NCBI RefSeq assembly: GCF_014697625.1
Contig: NZ_JACJSG010000026.1
Location: forward strand, 55,243-119,242
Origin: Anabaena azotica FACHB-119
GTDB lineage: Bacteria; Cyanobacteriota; Cyanobacteriia; Cyanobacteriales; Nostocaceae
Length of the DNA: 64,000 nucleotides
Reading direction: 5' to 3'
Below the pieces are notes generated by a model. That model was not told the origin of the DNA, did not search any database, and worked only from the letters and a program-made list of their open reading frames with translations. This document shows positions 24,346 to 33,328 of the stretch, one piece after another; within the stretch, counting starts at the first letter, position 1; each line of letters starts with the position of its first letter. Made by a program: the position numbers and the translations under genes.

Positions 24346-25107
24346 ATGGGAAATCCATTTCCTGGGATGAACCCGTATTTAGAACAGACGGAACTTTGGC
24401 ATCAAGTTCATAATCGTTTAATTGTAGCTATAGCTGATGATTTGACTCCTCAAATTGCGCCTAAATATCGAGTTTCCATAGAAGAGCGAGTTTACACCAG
24501 CGTAGACGATATCTTACTGGTAGGAATTGCTGATGTAGCCGTTACTAACCGTAACAGTTTAGATACAAACACAACTTTAACGGCTGCGAAACTTAGCAAA
24601 CCTACTAAAGTAAAAGTTCCTATACCTGAACAAGTAACTGAACGATTTTTAGAGGTACGAGCCACTCAAAGTAAAGAAGTAGTAGCTGTAATTGAAATAC
24701 TTTCACCCAAAAACAAAGTTTCCCAAGAAGGTAGAGCAGCCTATGAGAACAAACGGCACAAAATTTTAGCTTCTGCAACTAATTTTGTAGAAATCGACCT
24801 TTTAAAACAAGGTGAGCCAATGCCTATTTTAGGAGTGAAATCTACAAATTATAGTATCTTGGTCAGTCGCAGCTACGAAAGACCTGATGCAGATTTATAT
24901 ACCTTTGATTTGAAAAATCCAATTCCTGCTTTTCCTGTACCTTTGCGTAAGGGTGAAACTGAGCCAATTGTTGAATTACAAAGGTTATTAAATGAAGTTT
25001 ATGAACGTGCTAGATTTGACTTGGCAATTGACTATACACAACCTTTAAAAATCAGGCGAGCGCTTGAAGAAGAAGCTTGGATAAAAGAAATTTTGGCAAA
25101 GATGTAG
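24346..25107 (+). CDS. DUF4058 family protein
   Basis: The 253-residue protein starts MGNPFPGMNPYLEQTELWHQVHNRLI, which defines the DUF4058 family that is widespread in cyanobacteria. It goes on with VSIEERVYTS, VTERFLEVRA, VVAVIEILSPKNKV and a conserved C-terminus. The IEILSPKNK segment looks like a restriction-endonuclease-like metal and lysine motif (E-x-L-S-x-x-x-K), similar to Uma2 proteins; this is my inference. Function is unknown. The start is preceded by the inverted-repeat arm ending 15 bp upstream. It is followed after 43 bp by a xisI pseudogene on the same strand. Confidence 0.9.
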   Translation: MGNPFPGMNPYLEQTELWHQVHNRLIVAIADDLTPQIAPKYRVSIEERVYTSVDDILLVGIADVAVTNRNSLDTNTTLTAAKLSKPTKVKVPIPEQVTERFLEVRATQSKEVVAVIEILSPKNKVSQEGRAAYENKRHKILASATNFVEIDLLKQGEPMPILGVKSTNYSILVSRSYERPDADLYTFDLKNPIPAFPVPLRKGETEPIVELQRLLNEVYERARFDLAIDYTQPLKIRRALEEEAWIKEILAKM

Positions 25108-25150
25108 AAGCGCCGAGGAATCTATAGTTGGTATTAGTTTATATATCACA

Positions 25151-25525
25151 ATGGATAAACTAGATAAATATCGCAGTATTATCAAGAAGATATTAACTGA
25201 GTATTACGAAATGGCTAATACTCAAGTTATTAGCAGTAGAGAAATTGAAGTGAGCGATACCTACGGTAAGCTACGCTAACGCTTGGCTTTTGATGAAGAA
25301 AGAAATCAATATCTTTGGTTTCGGTTTGGCTGGGATAACAAAAAGCTGATACAGCACATTATCATCTATCTGTGCATTAAAAATGGCAAAATTTGGGTGG
25401 AAGAAGACGCAACTAATTTATGCGTAGTTGATGATTTACTATCAGCAGGCATTCCTCAAAGTGATATTGTTTTAGGCTTCCATCATCCTAGTAAGCGAGG
25501 TTTTACAGAATTTGCTACAGCCTGA
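25151..25525 (+). pseudogene. xisI: xisI-like gene interrupted by an in-frame stop in a repeat insertion
   Basis: From ATG 25151 the frame reads MDKLDKYRSIIKKILTEYYE, the normal start of XisI (fdxN element excision controlling factor, about 110 residues). After 42 codons it meets TAA at 25277-25279 and then continues in the same frame with DEERNQYLWFRFGWDN, KNGKIWVEEDAT and DIVLGFHHPSKRGFTEFA, the normal end. The stop lies in CCTACGGTAAGCTACGC, which resembles part of the dispersed repeat at 24182-24330. No frameshift is needed; a repeat fragment of roughly ten codons brought the stop. A XisH partner is not adjacent. Confidence 0.85.
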
Positions 25526-25620
25526 ATAGACTAGGAGTTATTTTGAGGCTAAATAAGTAAAAACCTTACCAAGTCAGGGTTATTAATTTGTCAAGTGGAC
25601 AAATTAATTGATAATTTACA

Positions 25621-26079
25621 TCACTCCCCATTCCCTTTCGCTCTCTCCCTTGCCAAGCTATCAATTGCATCACCCAGGGCGGTGGTGAGGCTTTTACGGG
25701 TTTGGGCGTGGTTTTCTTGTTCAGTTTTCAAAGCTTGACGCAAGCGATCGCGTTCTTTGATCACCTCAACTAGTTTAGCTTTCAAGTCCTCCACAGTCCG
25801 GATTTGGGCTAATTCTTGCTGAATACCTACGCTAGCTTTAGCATCGGGTAATGTTTGCCCATCAATCCCCTTGAGTTGCTGAATTTCCGTTTTCAGGGAT
25901 GCGATCGTTTGGCGGAAGAAATCTGCATCTGTGCGGCGTTGTTCTGCTTCTGTGTTGTAGAGTTTCCGCCACTTCTCAGCACTTTCCCAAGCAGCAGCGC
26001 GTTGTTGTTGTTCTTCTATTAGCTGTTGCTTGAGGGTTTGGATTTCTGCTAGCCACTGTTGGGTTAAGTCTTGACTCAT
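25621..26079 (-). CDS. Coiled-coil hypothetical protein
   Basis: The 152-residue protein is almost wholly predicted coiled coil, with heptads such as LAEIQTLKQQLIEEQQQ and LKAKLVEVIKERDRLRQALK, and no membrane segment or signal. A short break (GIDGQTLPDAKASVG) divides two coils near residue 75. I remember similar proteins in other filamentous cyanobacteria but no assigned role. The frame has an ordinary composition and a plausible start (MSQDLTQQWL). Confidence 0.75.
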   Translation of the reverse strand: MSQDLTQQWLAEIQTLKQQLIEEQQQRAAAWESAEKWRKLYNTEAEQRRTDADFFRQTIASLKTEIQQLKGIDGQTLPDAKASVGIQQELAQIRTVEDLKAKLVEVIKERDRLRQALKTEQENHAQTRKSLTTALGDAIDSLARERAKGNGE

Positions 26080-26243
26080 AGATTGGGTGGGGGTTGGGTA
26101 ATGGGGACTGGGGATTAATTACTATTCCCTCTGCCCAAGCTCATTTTATAAGTATTATTGAGGTAAAAAAAAGTAAATGGGTAGATGCGATCGCCTCCAT
26201 AAATCTGGCAAATTAGAGAAAATCATCTGCCATCACTCAAATT

Positions 26244-27149
26244 ATGTCTTTGCCTCGTTTTATTCGCTTCTTTCGTCATATCAGTTGGCGTACAATCCAG
26301 AAAACTTTTACTAGGACAACTGAAAGACGACTTTTAGGACTGGCTTCAGAAATTGCCTTCAATGCTATGTTATCTTTATTTCCGGCAATTCTCGCGGTAC
26401 TTACAGCTATTGGTTTGTTTGCTGACTCCTTGCAGAACACCTTTAAGCAAATGGCTGGACAATTGAGTCAAGTTGTACCAGAGGAAGCGATGGTATTAAT
26501 TCGTGATTTTGCTAGCCAAGAAATTGCCAATTCTCAAAATAGTGGCTTGTTTTCTCTGAGTTTTATCATCGCCCTTTGGACGGCTTCAGGCGCAGTGAAT
26601 ACCGCCATGACAGCCTTTGATCAAATCCATCAAATTCCTCAAGAAAAGATCCGCCCATTTTGGAAATCTAAACTTGTGTCTTTAGGATTGACGGTGGGTA
26701 CTATCTTGCTGTTAGTTCTGGCTTCCTTCTTAGTTTTTATTAGTGATTTGTTGTTGGGAATGGTGGTGAATGAGAATAGTTATTTAATATTCTTATTGCA
26801 TCTTTGGCAGTTGTTACGCTGGCCTTTAGCGTTAGGCATTGTGGCTACAGCATTTAGTTTTATTTATCGTTACGGGCCTAGTGTGTGGAATCGAGGCACA
26901 CCAATTATGCCAGGGGCTATAATTGCCGCAGTTGGTTGGGCAATTTTGTCGGGCTTATTTCGCTTATATGTAGCAAATTTTGGTAACTATAACAAAGTTT
27001 ATGGTGCAGTAGGGACAGTGATAGTTTTAATGCTGTGGCTGTGGATGAGTTCGGCTGTTTTATTAGTAGGCGACCAATTAAATGTAACTGTCGGTGAAGA
27101 TATGCAGGCGAAAAAATATCGGAACTTACCACAAGAGGTTAGTCAATAA
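26244..27149 (+). CDS. YihY/BrkB family inner membrane protein
   Basis: The 301-residue protein has about six membrane helices. Family motifs are LASEIAFNAMLSLFPAILAV near residue 33, LWTASGAVNTAMTAFDQIHQ near residue 112, and GAVGTVIVLMLWLWMSSAVLLVGDQLN near the end. YihY proteins were once called RNase BN, which is not supported; the actual role is unknown. Length is normal. It is followed closely by a DUF4112 gene on the same strand, so the two may be co-transcribed. Confidence 0.93.
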   Translation: MSLPRFIRFFRHISWRTIQKTFTRTTERRLLGLASEIAFNAMLSLFPAILAVLTAIGLFADSLQNTFKQMAGQLSQVVPEEAMVLIRDFASQEIANSQNSGLFSLSFIIALWTASGAVNTAMTAFDQIHQIPQEKIRPFWKSKLVSLGLTVGTILLLVLASFLVFISDLLLGMVVNENSYLIFLLHLWQLLRWPLALGIVATAFSFIYRYGPSVWNRGTPIMPGAIIAAVGWAILSGLFRLYVANFGNYNKVYGAVGTVIVLMLWLWMSSAVLLVGDQLNVTVGEDMQAKKYRNLPQEVSQ

Positions 27150-27172
27150 GTATAGTTACAGACATTGTAAAA

Positions 27173-27610
27173 TTGCCAAAAAGCAGTAGAATATTGGACA
27201 ATTTTATAGCGAAAAAACGAGCGATCGCCCGAATGCCTGAATCTTCTCCCAAATACTCTGACGTTGACTCTCATACCCAAGCAGCTACGATAAAGCGCCT
27301 ACGTCAATTAAGCTATCTGTTAGATACAGTCATCAAAATTCCCGGTACACCGATAGCTGTAGGTTTAGATCCAATCATCGGAATAATACCTATTGGTGGC
27401 GATGCTTTAGGTTTAATCCTGTCCTGCTACATCGTGTTTGAAGCCTCGCGGCTAGGCGTGCCGAAAAAGATATTAGGTAGGATGATATTCAATATTATGA
27501 TTGATAGTCTAGTAGGTAGCTTCCCCGTCATAGGCGACTTCTTTGACTTTGCCTGGACAGCGAATCAATACAACATCAAACTAATAGAAAAATACTTAAA
27601 TGGTCATTAG
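27173..27610 (+). CDS. DUF4112 family protein
   Basis: The protein has 145 residues if it starts at TTG 27173, or 125 if it starts at ATG 27233 (MPESSPKYSD). Family features are LSYLLDTVIKIPGTPIAVGLDPIIGIIPIGGDALG, then a hydrophobic IVFEASRLGVP stretch and IDSLVGSFPVIGDFFDFAWTAN. The domain contains one or two hydrophobic hairpins and is probably membrane-associated. Function is unknown. It lies 23 bp after the YihY gene, which suggests an operon. Confidence 0.88.
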   Translation: MPKSSRILDNFIAKKRAIARMPESSPKYSDVDSHTQAATIKRLRQLSYLLDTVIKIPGTPIAVGLDPIIGIIPIGGDALGLILSCYIVFEASRLGVPKKILGRMIFNIMIDSLVGSFPVIGDFFDFAWTANQYNIKLIEKYLNGH

Positions 27611-27732
27611 TCATTAGTTTTTCTCCTCTACTCCCCCATCTCCCCCATCTCTCCCCAATCCCCAGTACCCAATCCCCAATTTCTGCTGTAAAATGCCTTA
27701 ACGAGTGTTGAGATCACTCATTGAGCAAAGAC

Positions 27733-28668
27733 ATGAAAGATTGGTGGCAAGAAACTTTCCCCAGAGGGCGGCAAAGTCTGATAATTAGTGATGTTCATGG
27801 TTATCCTGTACAAATTGCATACGGTGAAAAGGGTACAGGTAAACCACTATTTTTGTTACATGGTATGGGTAGCTGGAGCTATAATTGGCGTTATAGCGTC
27901 GCTCCATTATCTAAGTATTTTCGAGTTATTTGTGTAGACTCTAAAGGCTTCGGTTTTTCTGAGAAGCCTTGTTTACGGCGCGAACAAAGTGGGCATCAAG
28001 TGATTGAATTAGAACGAATAATTCAACAATTATGTGATGAACCAGCAGTGATTGTGTCCGAATCTTTAGGCGCATTAATTGCTCTCGCTCTAGCACAAAA
28101 AAATCCCCAATTAGTTGGGCGGTTAGTAGTAATTAATGCCCCGATTTTTGCCGATAAGTTACCTCATTGGGCAATGTCGATACTGTCTCAAATGCCAATA
28201 GAATTATTGCAAACAATAGATTCTTTACGTCTAGCTTATTTATTTTCGCCAATAGTCAGGGAAATCATGGCAATAGAAAGGCGTAAAGTGTTATTTGATC
28301 CATCAATTCTTACCCAAGAAGATGTTTATTGGATTACTTACCCCTTTGTTGAGATTCCTGGTACTTTGGTAAAAGTTGCTGAGGATTTGCAAATAGCAGC
28401 TAAAGAAATTGAGAATTTGCAAGCAAATAAACCCAATATGCTAACTCAGATTCAGAAAAGATTGAGTGAAATTGATTGTCCTACATTAATCTTATGGGGT
28501 GATAAAGATAGTTGGTTTCCAGCTAGCCACGGCGAAAAATTGCATCAACAATTACCTAATTCCCAATTTCAAATTTTAGAGAACTGTTGTCATGATGCTT
28601 CTACTGGTGCTGCAAAAGTGGTAAATCAGGCGATTTTGAAGTTTTTGCAACAGACTGATTTTTGGTGA
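27733..28668 (+). CDS. Alpha/beta hydrolase
   Basis: From ATG 27733 the protein has 311 residues (an upstream TTG at 27721 would add four). The oxyanion region FLLHGMGSWSYNWR, the nucleophile elbow VSESLGAL (Ser of SES), the acid in ILWGDKDSWFP and the His in ENCCHDAS form a complete triad. The elbow S-E-S-L-G departs from the usual G-x-S-x-G. It has no signal peptide, so it is cytosolic. The substrate is unknown. A strong hairpin lies just behind the stop. Confidence 0.88.
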   Translation: MKDWWQETFPRGRQSLIISDVHGYPVQIAYGEKGTGKPLFLLHGMGSWSYNWRYSVAPLSKYFRVICVDSKGFGFSEKPCLRREQSGHQVIELERIIQQLCDEPAVIVSESLGALIALALAQKNPQLVGRLVVINAPIFADKLPHWAMSILSQMPIELLQTIDSLRLAYLFSPIVREIMAIERRKVLFDPSILTQEDVYWITYPFVEIPGTLVKVAEDLQIAAKEIENLQANKPNMLTQIQKRLSEIDCPTLILWGDKDSWFPASHGEKLHQQLPNSQFQILENCCHDASTGAAKVVNQAILKFLQQTDFW

Positions 28669-28676
28669 AAAGGCAT

Positions 28677-28725
28677 CTGATACCAATTCTTTATTTAGCG
28701 CAGCTTCATAAAGAATTGGTATCAG
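28677..28725. terminator. 18-bp perfect inverted repeat behind the alpha/beta hydrolase gene
   Basis: CTGATACCAATTCTTTAT (28677-28694) pairs perfectly with 28708-28725 around a 13-nt loop. It begins 8 bp after the stop codon. It lacks a long T-run, so it may be a repeat-derived hairpin that stabilises or ends the transcript. The TGATACCAATTCTTTA palindrome type is, from memory, a dispersed repeat in Nostoc-type genomes. Confidence 0.6.
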
Positions 28726-28763
28726 AATAAATCTATTAGGATCTAATCTAATAGAGCAAGTTT

Positions 28764-29090
28764 ATGAGGAAACAGCTAAAACTTGGAATAATTGGCGTGA
28801 AGGATTTTGAAATAGGTTTTGAAAAATTGGATAACTCAATAGACAAACTTTCTGAAAAGTTAGAAGAAATTATTAGTACAGTGTTTGATAGCCGCATTGA
28901 ATCAGCGAGTCGAATCATTGAGCAAGCGATCGCACTTTATGAAAACCTCCTAGAACAGCAAGAAAAAGCTCATCAAGAAACTCTGGAACAACGCGAAGCT
29001 GAAAAAGAGTTTATTTATCAAAAGCGTCAACAACTTGAGCAAGTACAAAGTAACTTAGCAATTCTGCTCGGTCAATGCACTGTTCAGTAA
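28764..29090 (+). CDS. Small coiled-coil hypothetical protein
   Basis: The 108-residue protein is largely helical. Residues 18-45 (KLDNSIDKLSEKLEEIISTVF) and 55-100 (IEQAIALYENLLEQQEKAHQ) form amphipathic coils. No membrane segment or known motif is present. The start ATG 28764 follows TAGAGCAAGTTT, with only a weak possible ribosome site. Function is not recognised. Composition resembles the neighbours, and the coiled-coil periodicity favours a real gene. Confidence 0.62.
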   Translation: MRKQLKLGIIGVKDFEIGFEKLDNSIDKLSEKLEEIISTVFDSRIESASRIIEQAIALYENLLEQQEKAHQETLEQREAEKEFIYQKRQQLEQVQSNLAILLGQCTVQ

Positions 29091-29358
29091 ATTGTCATCA
29101 GAGCGTTTTCGCTATGTGTATCAAAGGTTTAATTTAATTTCGGTAGACCGAAAAATGAGTGCGATCGCCATTTGAGAAACTGTCCCTGGCATGATGACAC
29201 CACACCACAAAGATTTTGTCAAGTCATTGCCAAGACTACCTACTCATAAGTGAGTGTTATTAACGCTATCAGCCTTTTTCTGTCAAGTCCTGTTGACTTT
29301 TTGTAACAATACTGTTATATTTATTTACATAAGTTAATAAATCCTGAAAAAAAAAACT

Positions 29359-29529
29359 ATGTATACCACTGTTAATGAAGACGGCGTTCTGAATAACTAC
29401 GCAACTGAACCCAAGATGTACTACGCTGAATACCCAGCAATTTGGGAACAACGAAGATACGTTATACAAGGCTTGTTCGCTACTTTAATAGTTACTGCTC
29501 TAGTTTTAGTCGGTATTAGTGTTAGCTAA
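29359..29529 (+). CDS. psb34: Photosystem II assembly protein Psb34 (Hli-like, one helix)
   Basis: This short gene encodes 56 residues. It begins MYTTVNEDGVLNNYATEP, with K-x-Y-x-A-E in the next segment, and has one membrane helix (residues about 35-55, GLFATLIVTALVLVGISVS). This is the pattern of Psb34 (Synechocystis Ssl1498-like), which binds photosystem II assembly intermediates when the RC47 complex is formed and competes with Hlip proteins. The identification is from memory of that family. The gene stands alone and has its own terminator. On the opposite strand a 66-codon frame covers it and is a shadow. Confidence 0.85.
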   Translation: MYTTVNEDGVLNNYATEPKMYYAEYPAIWEQRRYVIQGLFATLIVTALVLVGISVS

Positions 29530-29585
29530 ACTTTTTTGATTTCGGTATCGCTGTATCTCATCGTCATTCGGGCTTCTTCTATCAG

Positions 29586-29612
29586 CCTCGGTACTCAACA
29601 CCGAGGTTTTTT
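29586..29612 (+). terminator. Rho-independent terminator of psb34
   Basis: CCTCGG (29586-29591) pairs with CCGAGG (29601-29606) around a 9-nt loop and is followed by six T. It lies 57 bp after the psb34 stop and just before the convergent crtH end. Confidence 0.85.
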
Positions 29613-29621
29613 ATTGCGCCA

Positions 29622-31151
29622 CTAGTCCCTAACCTTTATCCCCAAATCGGCGGCGATGCGATGGGCGCAGGCGAAGCCGGAAAAGGCGACGGCGTTTAAA
29701 CCCTGGCCGGGAAATGTGCTGTCGCCTACGCAATAAAGCCCCTTGATGGCGGTGCGGTTAAAGGGCATGGATAACAACCCCTGTAGTTTCCGTTTGGGTA
29801 TGGGGCCATAAGTACCATCATCTCTCCCCAAAAAGCGGCGATGGGTGCGGGGTGTGCCTACTTCCAAATAATCTAAACCTGCATCTAACCCTGGGAATAT
29901 TTTCTCTAGTCGGTCAATAATGCACCAGGCTATCTCTTCTTTCTTGGCTTCGTATTCGCTTGCAGATAACCCCTGCCAATCATTGATCCAGTGGGGTGTA
30001 AAGGCATGAATTATATGATATCCCTCTGGGGCTAATTCTGGGTCGAGTAATGTGGGAATGGAGACAAACAGGGTTCCCTCTGGTTTGGTCATATCTTGCC
30101 AGTTTTCCAAGATGATGTGATGACATTCTGTTCCCTGTGGCAAAACTGACTGTTTTACTCCCATATGTAGGCTGAGAAAACTGGGCGATTTTTGATAATT
30201 CTGTTGCCAGTTTTTCTCATTAGTTGGTAGTTGTTCTACAGGTAGCAATTTTTCAAAGGTATCCCACCGTGTAGCATTAGAAACTACCCGTTTGGCTCGA
30301 TAAATTTCCCCGTTAGTTAATTGCACACCGACAGCACACCGGCTTTCGGTGATGATTTTTGTTACTTTGGCTTGATATTTAATCTGACCGCCGGCTTTTT
30401 CTAGCCCTTGTGCCAGTTTTTGAGCAATTTGACCGACTCCGCCTTTGGGGTAATTGACACCGCCGTAATGCCTATCAGAAAAGACCATACCTGCATTAAT
30501 CATTGGTGTCATCTGGGCTGGAACTACCGACCAGCAGTAACATTCCATATCGATAAATTTCAATAATTCGGGGTCTTTGATGTAGCGTTGGGCAACTTCC
30601 CCGACATTTTGAGGTAGATACTTAAGTAATCCTAAACAAGCTAATGGATGCTGTAAAAATGTCCGTAGTAAATATCGAGGTTCTTCTAGTGACAACAACT
30701 CTATGCGGTTGAGGCAATTAAATACTTGCCAACACTCGTCATAAAAGCGACGTATACCGATTTGTTCATGAGGAAAGTAAGCAGCAAGATTTTGCAAAAA
30801 TTTATCATAAACTCGCTCAACTTTGAGGTTTAAGTTGTTGGGCAAGTGATAGTGAATCTGTACGGGGTCGGCGATCGCATCTACACTAGTATCTACAGCT
30901 TGTAAGGCGCGGGTGAGTAAGTTCGTTGTCCCTTGGCTACCCAACCCGAAAATCATCGAAGCCCCAACATCAAACCGATATCCTTGACGCTCAAAGTAAC
31001 CAGCACTGCCACCAGGAATTATATAACTCTCTAACACCAGCACTTTTGCTCCCTTGGCTGCAAGTTGGGTAGCTGTCACTAACCCACCAATGCCAGAACC
31101 GATGACAATGACATCAAACAAATTATCCCAGGAGTTAGTCTTTACGGACAT
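29622..31151 (-). CDS. crtH: Prolycopene isomerase (carotenoid cis-trans isomerase)
   Basis: The 509-residue FAD protein starts with the dinucleotide-binding motif VIVIGSGIGGLVTATQLAAKG at about residue 14 and ends with GLYCVGDSTFPGQGLNAVAFSG, a typical FAD-closing motif. The internal MECYCWSVVPAQMTPMINAG and YGGVNYPKGGVGQIAQ match the CrtISO/CrtH group rather than the CrtI or CrtO desaturases. The enzyme converts poly-cis-lycopene to all-trans-lycopene. Length is normal. The neighbouring genes are not carotenoid genes. Confidence 0.92.
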   Translation of the reverse strand: MSVKTNSWDNLFDVIVIGSGIGGLVTATQLAAKGAKVLVLESYIIPGGSAGYFERQGYRFDVGASMIFGLGSQGTTNLLTRALQAVDTSVDAIADPVQIHYHLPNNLNLKVERVYDKFLQNLAAYFPHEQIGIRRFYDECWQVFNCLNRIELLSLEEPRYLLRTFLQHPLACLGLLKYLPQNVGEVAQRYIKDPELLKFIDMECYCWSVVPAQMTPMINAGMVFSDRHYGGVNYPKGGVGQIAQKLAQGLEKAGGQIKYQAKVTKIITESRCAVGVQLTNGEIYRAKRVVSNATRWDTFEKLLPVEQLPTNEKNWQQNYQKSPSFLSLHMGVKQSVLPQGTECHHIILENWQDMTKPEGTLFVSIPTLLDPELAPEGYHIIHAFTPHWINDWQGLSASEYEAKKEEIAWCIIDRLEKIFPGLDAGLDYLEVGTPRTHRRFLGRDDGTYGPIPKRKLQGLLSMPFNRTAIKGLYCVGDSTFPGQGLNAVAFSGFACAHRIAADLGIKVRD

Positions 31152-31731
31152 AAACGCGGCGTTACCATGAAATCAACCAGCCAAACCGTATTTCATAATA
31201 CTTCTATTGAGCGAATTTTACGCATTTTTCTTAAATCAGTTATCAGTTATCAGTTATCAGTTATCAGTTATCAGTTATCAGTTATCAGTTATCAGTTATC
31301 AGTTATCAGTTATCAGTTATCAGTCCTGACGGCGTATGGGGGGATAAAGAAGCGCCGAAATACGCCTTCCATTAATTGGTGTGGTGTTTCACCAACGTAT
31401 TTAACTGTCCCCTGTCCCCTGCTATATCTGTGTTTCTACTTACACAAAAAAGAGGGACGAGCCTGCTACCGCCGGCTAATCCCGTCTGCCGATCCTTAAA
31501 GAGAGGAGAACACTGATTAATAATATAACCCTGATTGAGAATAGCTGTCAACTACTAATGAAAATTTTTTGCATTAAATTCTCATGGCTGAGGTGCGATA
31601 AGCTCACCCGCCGTTGGCGATCGCACAATCTCATCAATTAAGAAATACAAATTACGAATTATGAATTACGAATTGCAAGAAAGAGTATGATGATGTTTCA
31701 GTTCTCATAGAAAAAGTGGCTATATCCGGCT
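31152..31731. other. Repeat-rich spacer between crtH and upp
   Basis: It has a heptamer array at 31236-31324, fragments such as CCCCTGTCCCCTGC, and AATTACGAATTATGAATTACG near 31650. An open frame from 31167 is mostly a translation of the array. The promoter of upp should lie within the last 100 bp, and a HIP1-like GCGATCGC lies near 31617. No gene is called. Confidence 0.7.
31236..31324. repeat. Heptameric repeat array (TCAGTTA), about 12 units
   Basis: There are about twelve to thirteen perfect copies of TCAGTTA in tandem. Another array of the same unit lies at 35628-35724. This is a classic short tandem repeat of heterocystous cyanobacteria and probably variable in copy number between strains. 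Confidence 0.95.
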
Positions 31732-32382
31732 ATGACGGTACAACTGCGTGTTTACGTTCCTCCCCATCCTCTGATTAAGCACTGGCTGGCAGTTGCCCGT
31801 GATGCTGCCACACCTTCAGTCTTATTTCGTAGCGCTATCACCGAGTTGGGTAGATGGCTAACTTATGAAGCGGCGCGGGAATGGTTGCCTACAGAAGAAA
31901 CGACAGTACAAACGCCCTTAGATGTCTGTGCAGCGACGGTAATTAACCCCCAAGTGCCTGTGGCAGTCGTGCCAATACTGCGGGCAGGGTTAGGCTTATT
32001 AGAGGGGGCGCAAACGGTACTACCTTTGGCTTCAATTTACCATCTGGGCTTAGTACGGAATGAGGAGACATTGGCAGCTTCCTGTTACCTCAACAAATTA
32101 CCAGATAAATTTGACCCGCAAACCAGGGTGTTAATTACCGATCCGATGCTGGCGACGGGCGGATCTATTATGAAAGCTATGTCGGAGTTAACCCAGCGTG
32201 GTGTAGAGCCATCTTTAGTTAGAATTGTTTCAGTAGTAGCAGCACCTCCAGCCTTGCAAAAATTGAATGCGGCTTATTCTGGGTTGATAGTTTACACTGC
32301 CACAATTGATGAAACGGTAAATGACAAAGGCTTTATCGTGCCAGGCTTGGGTGATGCAGGCGATCGCATTTTTGGGACATGA
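31732..32382 (+). CDS. upp: Uracil phosphoribosyltransferase
   Basis: The 216-residue cytosolic enzyme of pyrimidine salvage makes UMP from uracil and PRPP. The PRPP loop VLITDPMLATGGSIMKAM is complete, VVPILRAGLGLLEG is the flexible-loop region, and the uracil-binding GFIVPGLGDAGDR closes the protein. Length is normal (208-216). It stands upstream of a small glycine-zipper protein gene on the same strand, 64 bp apart. Confidence 0.96.
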   Translation: MTVQLRVYVPPHPLIKHWLAVARDAATPSVLFRSAITELGRWLTYEAAREWLPTEETTVQTPLDVCAATVINPQVPVAVVPILRAGLGLLEGAQTVLPLASIYHLGLVRNEETLAASCYLNKLPDKFDPQTRVLITDPMLATGGSIMKAMSELTQRGVEPSLVRIVSVVAAPPALQKLNAAYSGLIVYTATIDETVNDKGFIVPGLGDAGDRIFGT

Positions 32383-32446
32383 GCTAGTATGCAGCTAAGA
32401 AAGGAACATAACTTAACTCATATTAAAATTTCTTCAAGGCGGTATT

Positions 32447-32797
32447 ATGAATCAGCGTGATGGTTTTGCCACCGGTTTTTTTGCAGGGGCGGTATTCGGC
32501 GGCGTAGTCGGTGGTATTCTAGGAGCCGTGATTGCTTCCCGACGGGATGAAGAATTGCCAGAAGACGAGAAAGACTTGATCAATGGCTCAGGTGAAAGTA
32601 AGAAAGTGTCAAGCAAACGCCGTCAAATGCTATCCTCAGATGAGGATAACCAAGACATGGAATTAGCAAGGCGATCGCTAGAAGATAAAATTGCCCAACT
32701 TAACGCTACCATAGACGATGTGAGGAAGCATCTGGGAAATGTTAATGGTAGCCCTAGTCAATCAAGTGGCGATCGCTCACTCAACAAAGATGCTTAA
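32447..32797 (+). CDS. Small membrane protein with glycine-zipper helix
   Basis: The 116-residue protein has a short N-terminus, one Gly/Ala-rich hydrophobic helix (about residues 7-30, ATGFFAGAVFGGVVGGILGAVIAS) and then a charged, Ser-rich tail with a short coiled coil (DKIAQLNATIDDVRKHL). The pattern resembles YtxH-type membrane proteins. I recall similar cyanobacterial proteins without a function. The helix plus cytosolic tail suggests a membrane-tethered factor. It lies behind upp and ahead of a YggT gene on the same strand. Confidence 0.78.
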   Translation: MNQRDGFATGFFAGAVFGGVVGGILGAVIASRRDEELPEDEKDLINGSGESKKVSSKRRQMLSSDEDNQDMELARRSLEDKIAQLNATIDDVRKHLGNVNGSPSQSSGDRSLNKDA

Positions 32798-32973
32798 ATT
32801 TATAGCAGGGGACAGGGGATAGGGAACAGGGAACAGGCTGGAAGTTCAGTTTCTCACGCCCCGTTCCTGAATAATGGCGGTTAACGCGGCAATTATCTAC
32901 ATACGTCGTAGCATAGACTAAATTAAAATCAAATAAGACCGCTTTTGACACTTAGCAGGAAACCAAACCATCA

Positions 32974-33252
32974 ATGATTTTACTGATTCAGACACTCATA
33001 ACCTTTATCAGCATTTACAGCTATTTGCTGATTATCCGAGTTCTGTTGACTTGGTTCCCCCAAATCAACTGGTACAATCAACCATTTGCCGCTTTAAGCC
33101 AAATAACTGACCCCTACTTAAATCTATTTCGCTCAATTATTCCCCCCTTGGGTGGTATGGATTTTTCTCCCATCCTGGCCTTTCTTGCACTTAATGTAGT
33201 CAGTGGACTTCTCACCAACCCTTATCTTTTGCGCTTGTTGGGAGCGTATTAA
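32974..33252 (+). CDS. YggT/YlmG family membrane protein
   Basis: The 92-residue protein has two membrane helices and the family motifs ILLIQTLITFISIYSYLLIIRVLLTWFPQINW and PYLNLFRSIIPPLGGMDFSPILAFLAL. YlmG proteins in cyanobacteria and plastids affect nucleoid and thylakoid organisation. Length is normal. It may be expressed with the two genes upstream. A hairpin about 30 bp behind it probably ends transcription from both sides. Confidence 0.93.
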   Translation: MILLIQTLITFISIYSYLLIIRVLLTWFPQINWYNQPFAALSQITDPYLNLFRSIIPPLGGMDFSPILAFLALNVVSGLLTNPYLLRLLGAY

Positions 33253-33280
33253 CTCTGCAAGTGTTTGATCGTCGAGATAA

Positions 33281-33306
33281 ATTAGGGTGGACTTAGCCAC
33301 CCTAAT
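33281..33306. terminator. Bidirectional terminator between YggT and a leftward gene
   Basis: ATTAGGGTGG (33281-33290) pairs perfectly with CCACCCTAAT (33297-33306) around the loop ACTTAG. A and T stretches flank it on both sides, and it lies between two convergent genes. Confidence 0.7.
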
Positions 33307-33328
33307 TAAAATTATTCTTACTAAAACC

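Noticed and set aside
29269..29469. 66-codon frame on the - strand over psb34
   Set aside because: It is the antisense shadow of psb34.
31236..31324. Possible CRISPR array
   Set aside because: The units are 7 bp and tandem with no spacers; it is a heptamer repeat array. The same holds for 35628-35724.
31167..31499. 110-codon frame before upp
   Set aside because: Half of it is the TCAGTTA array read as VISYQLS repeats.
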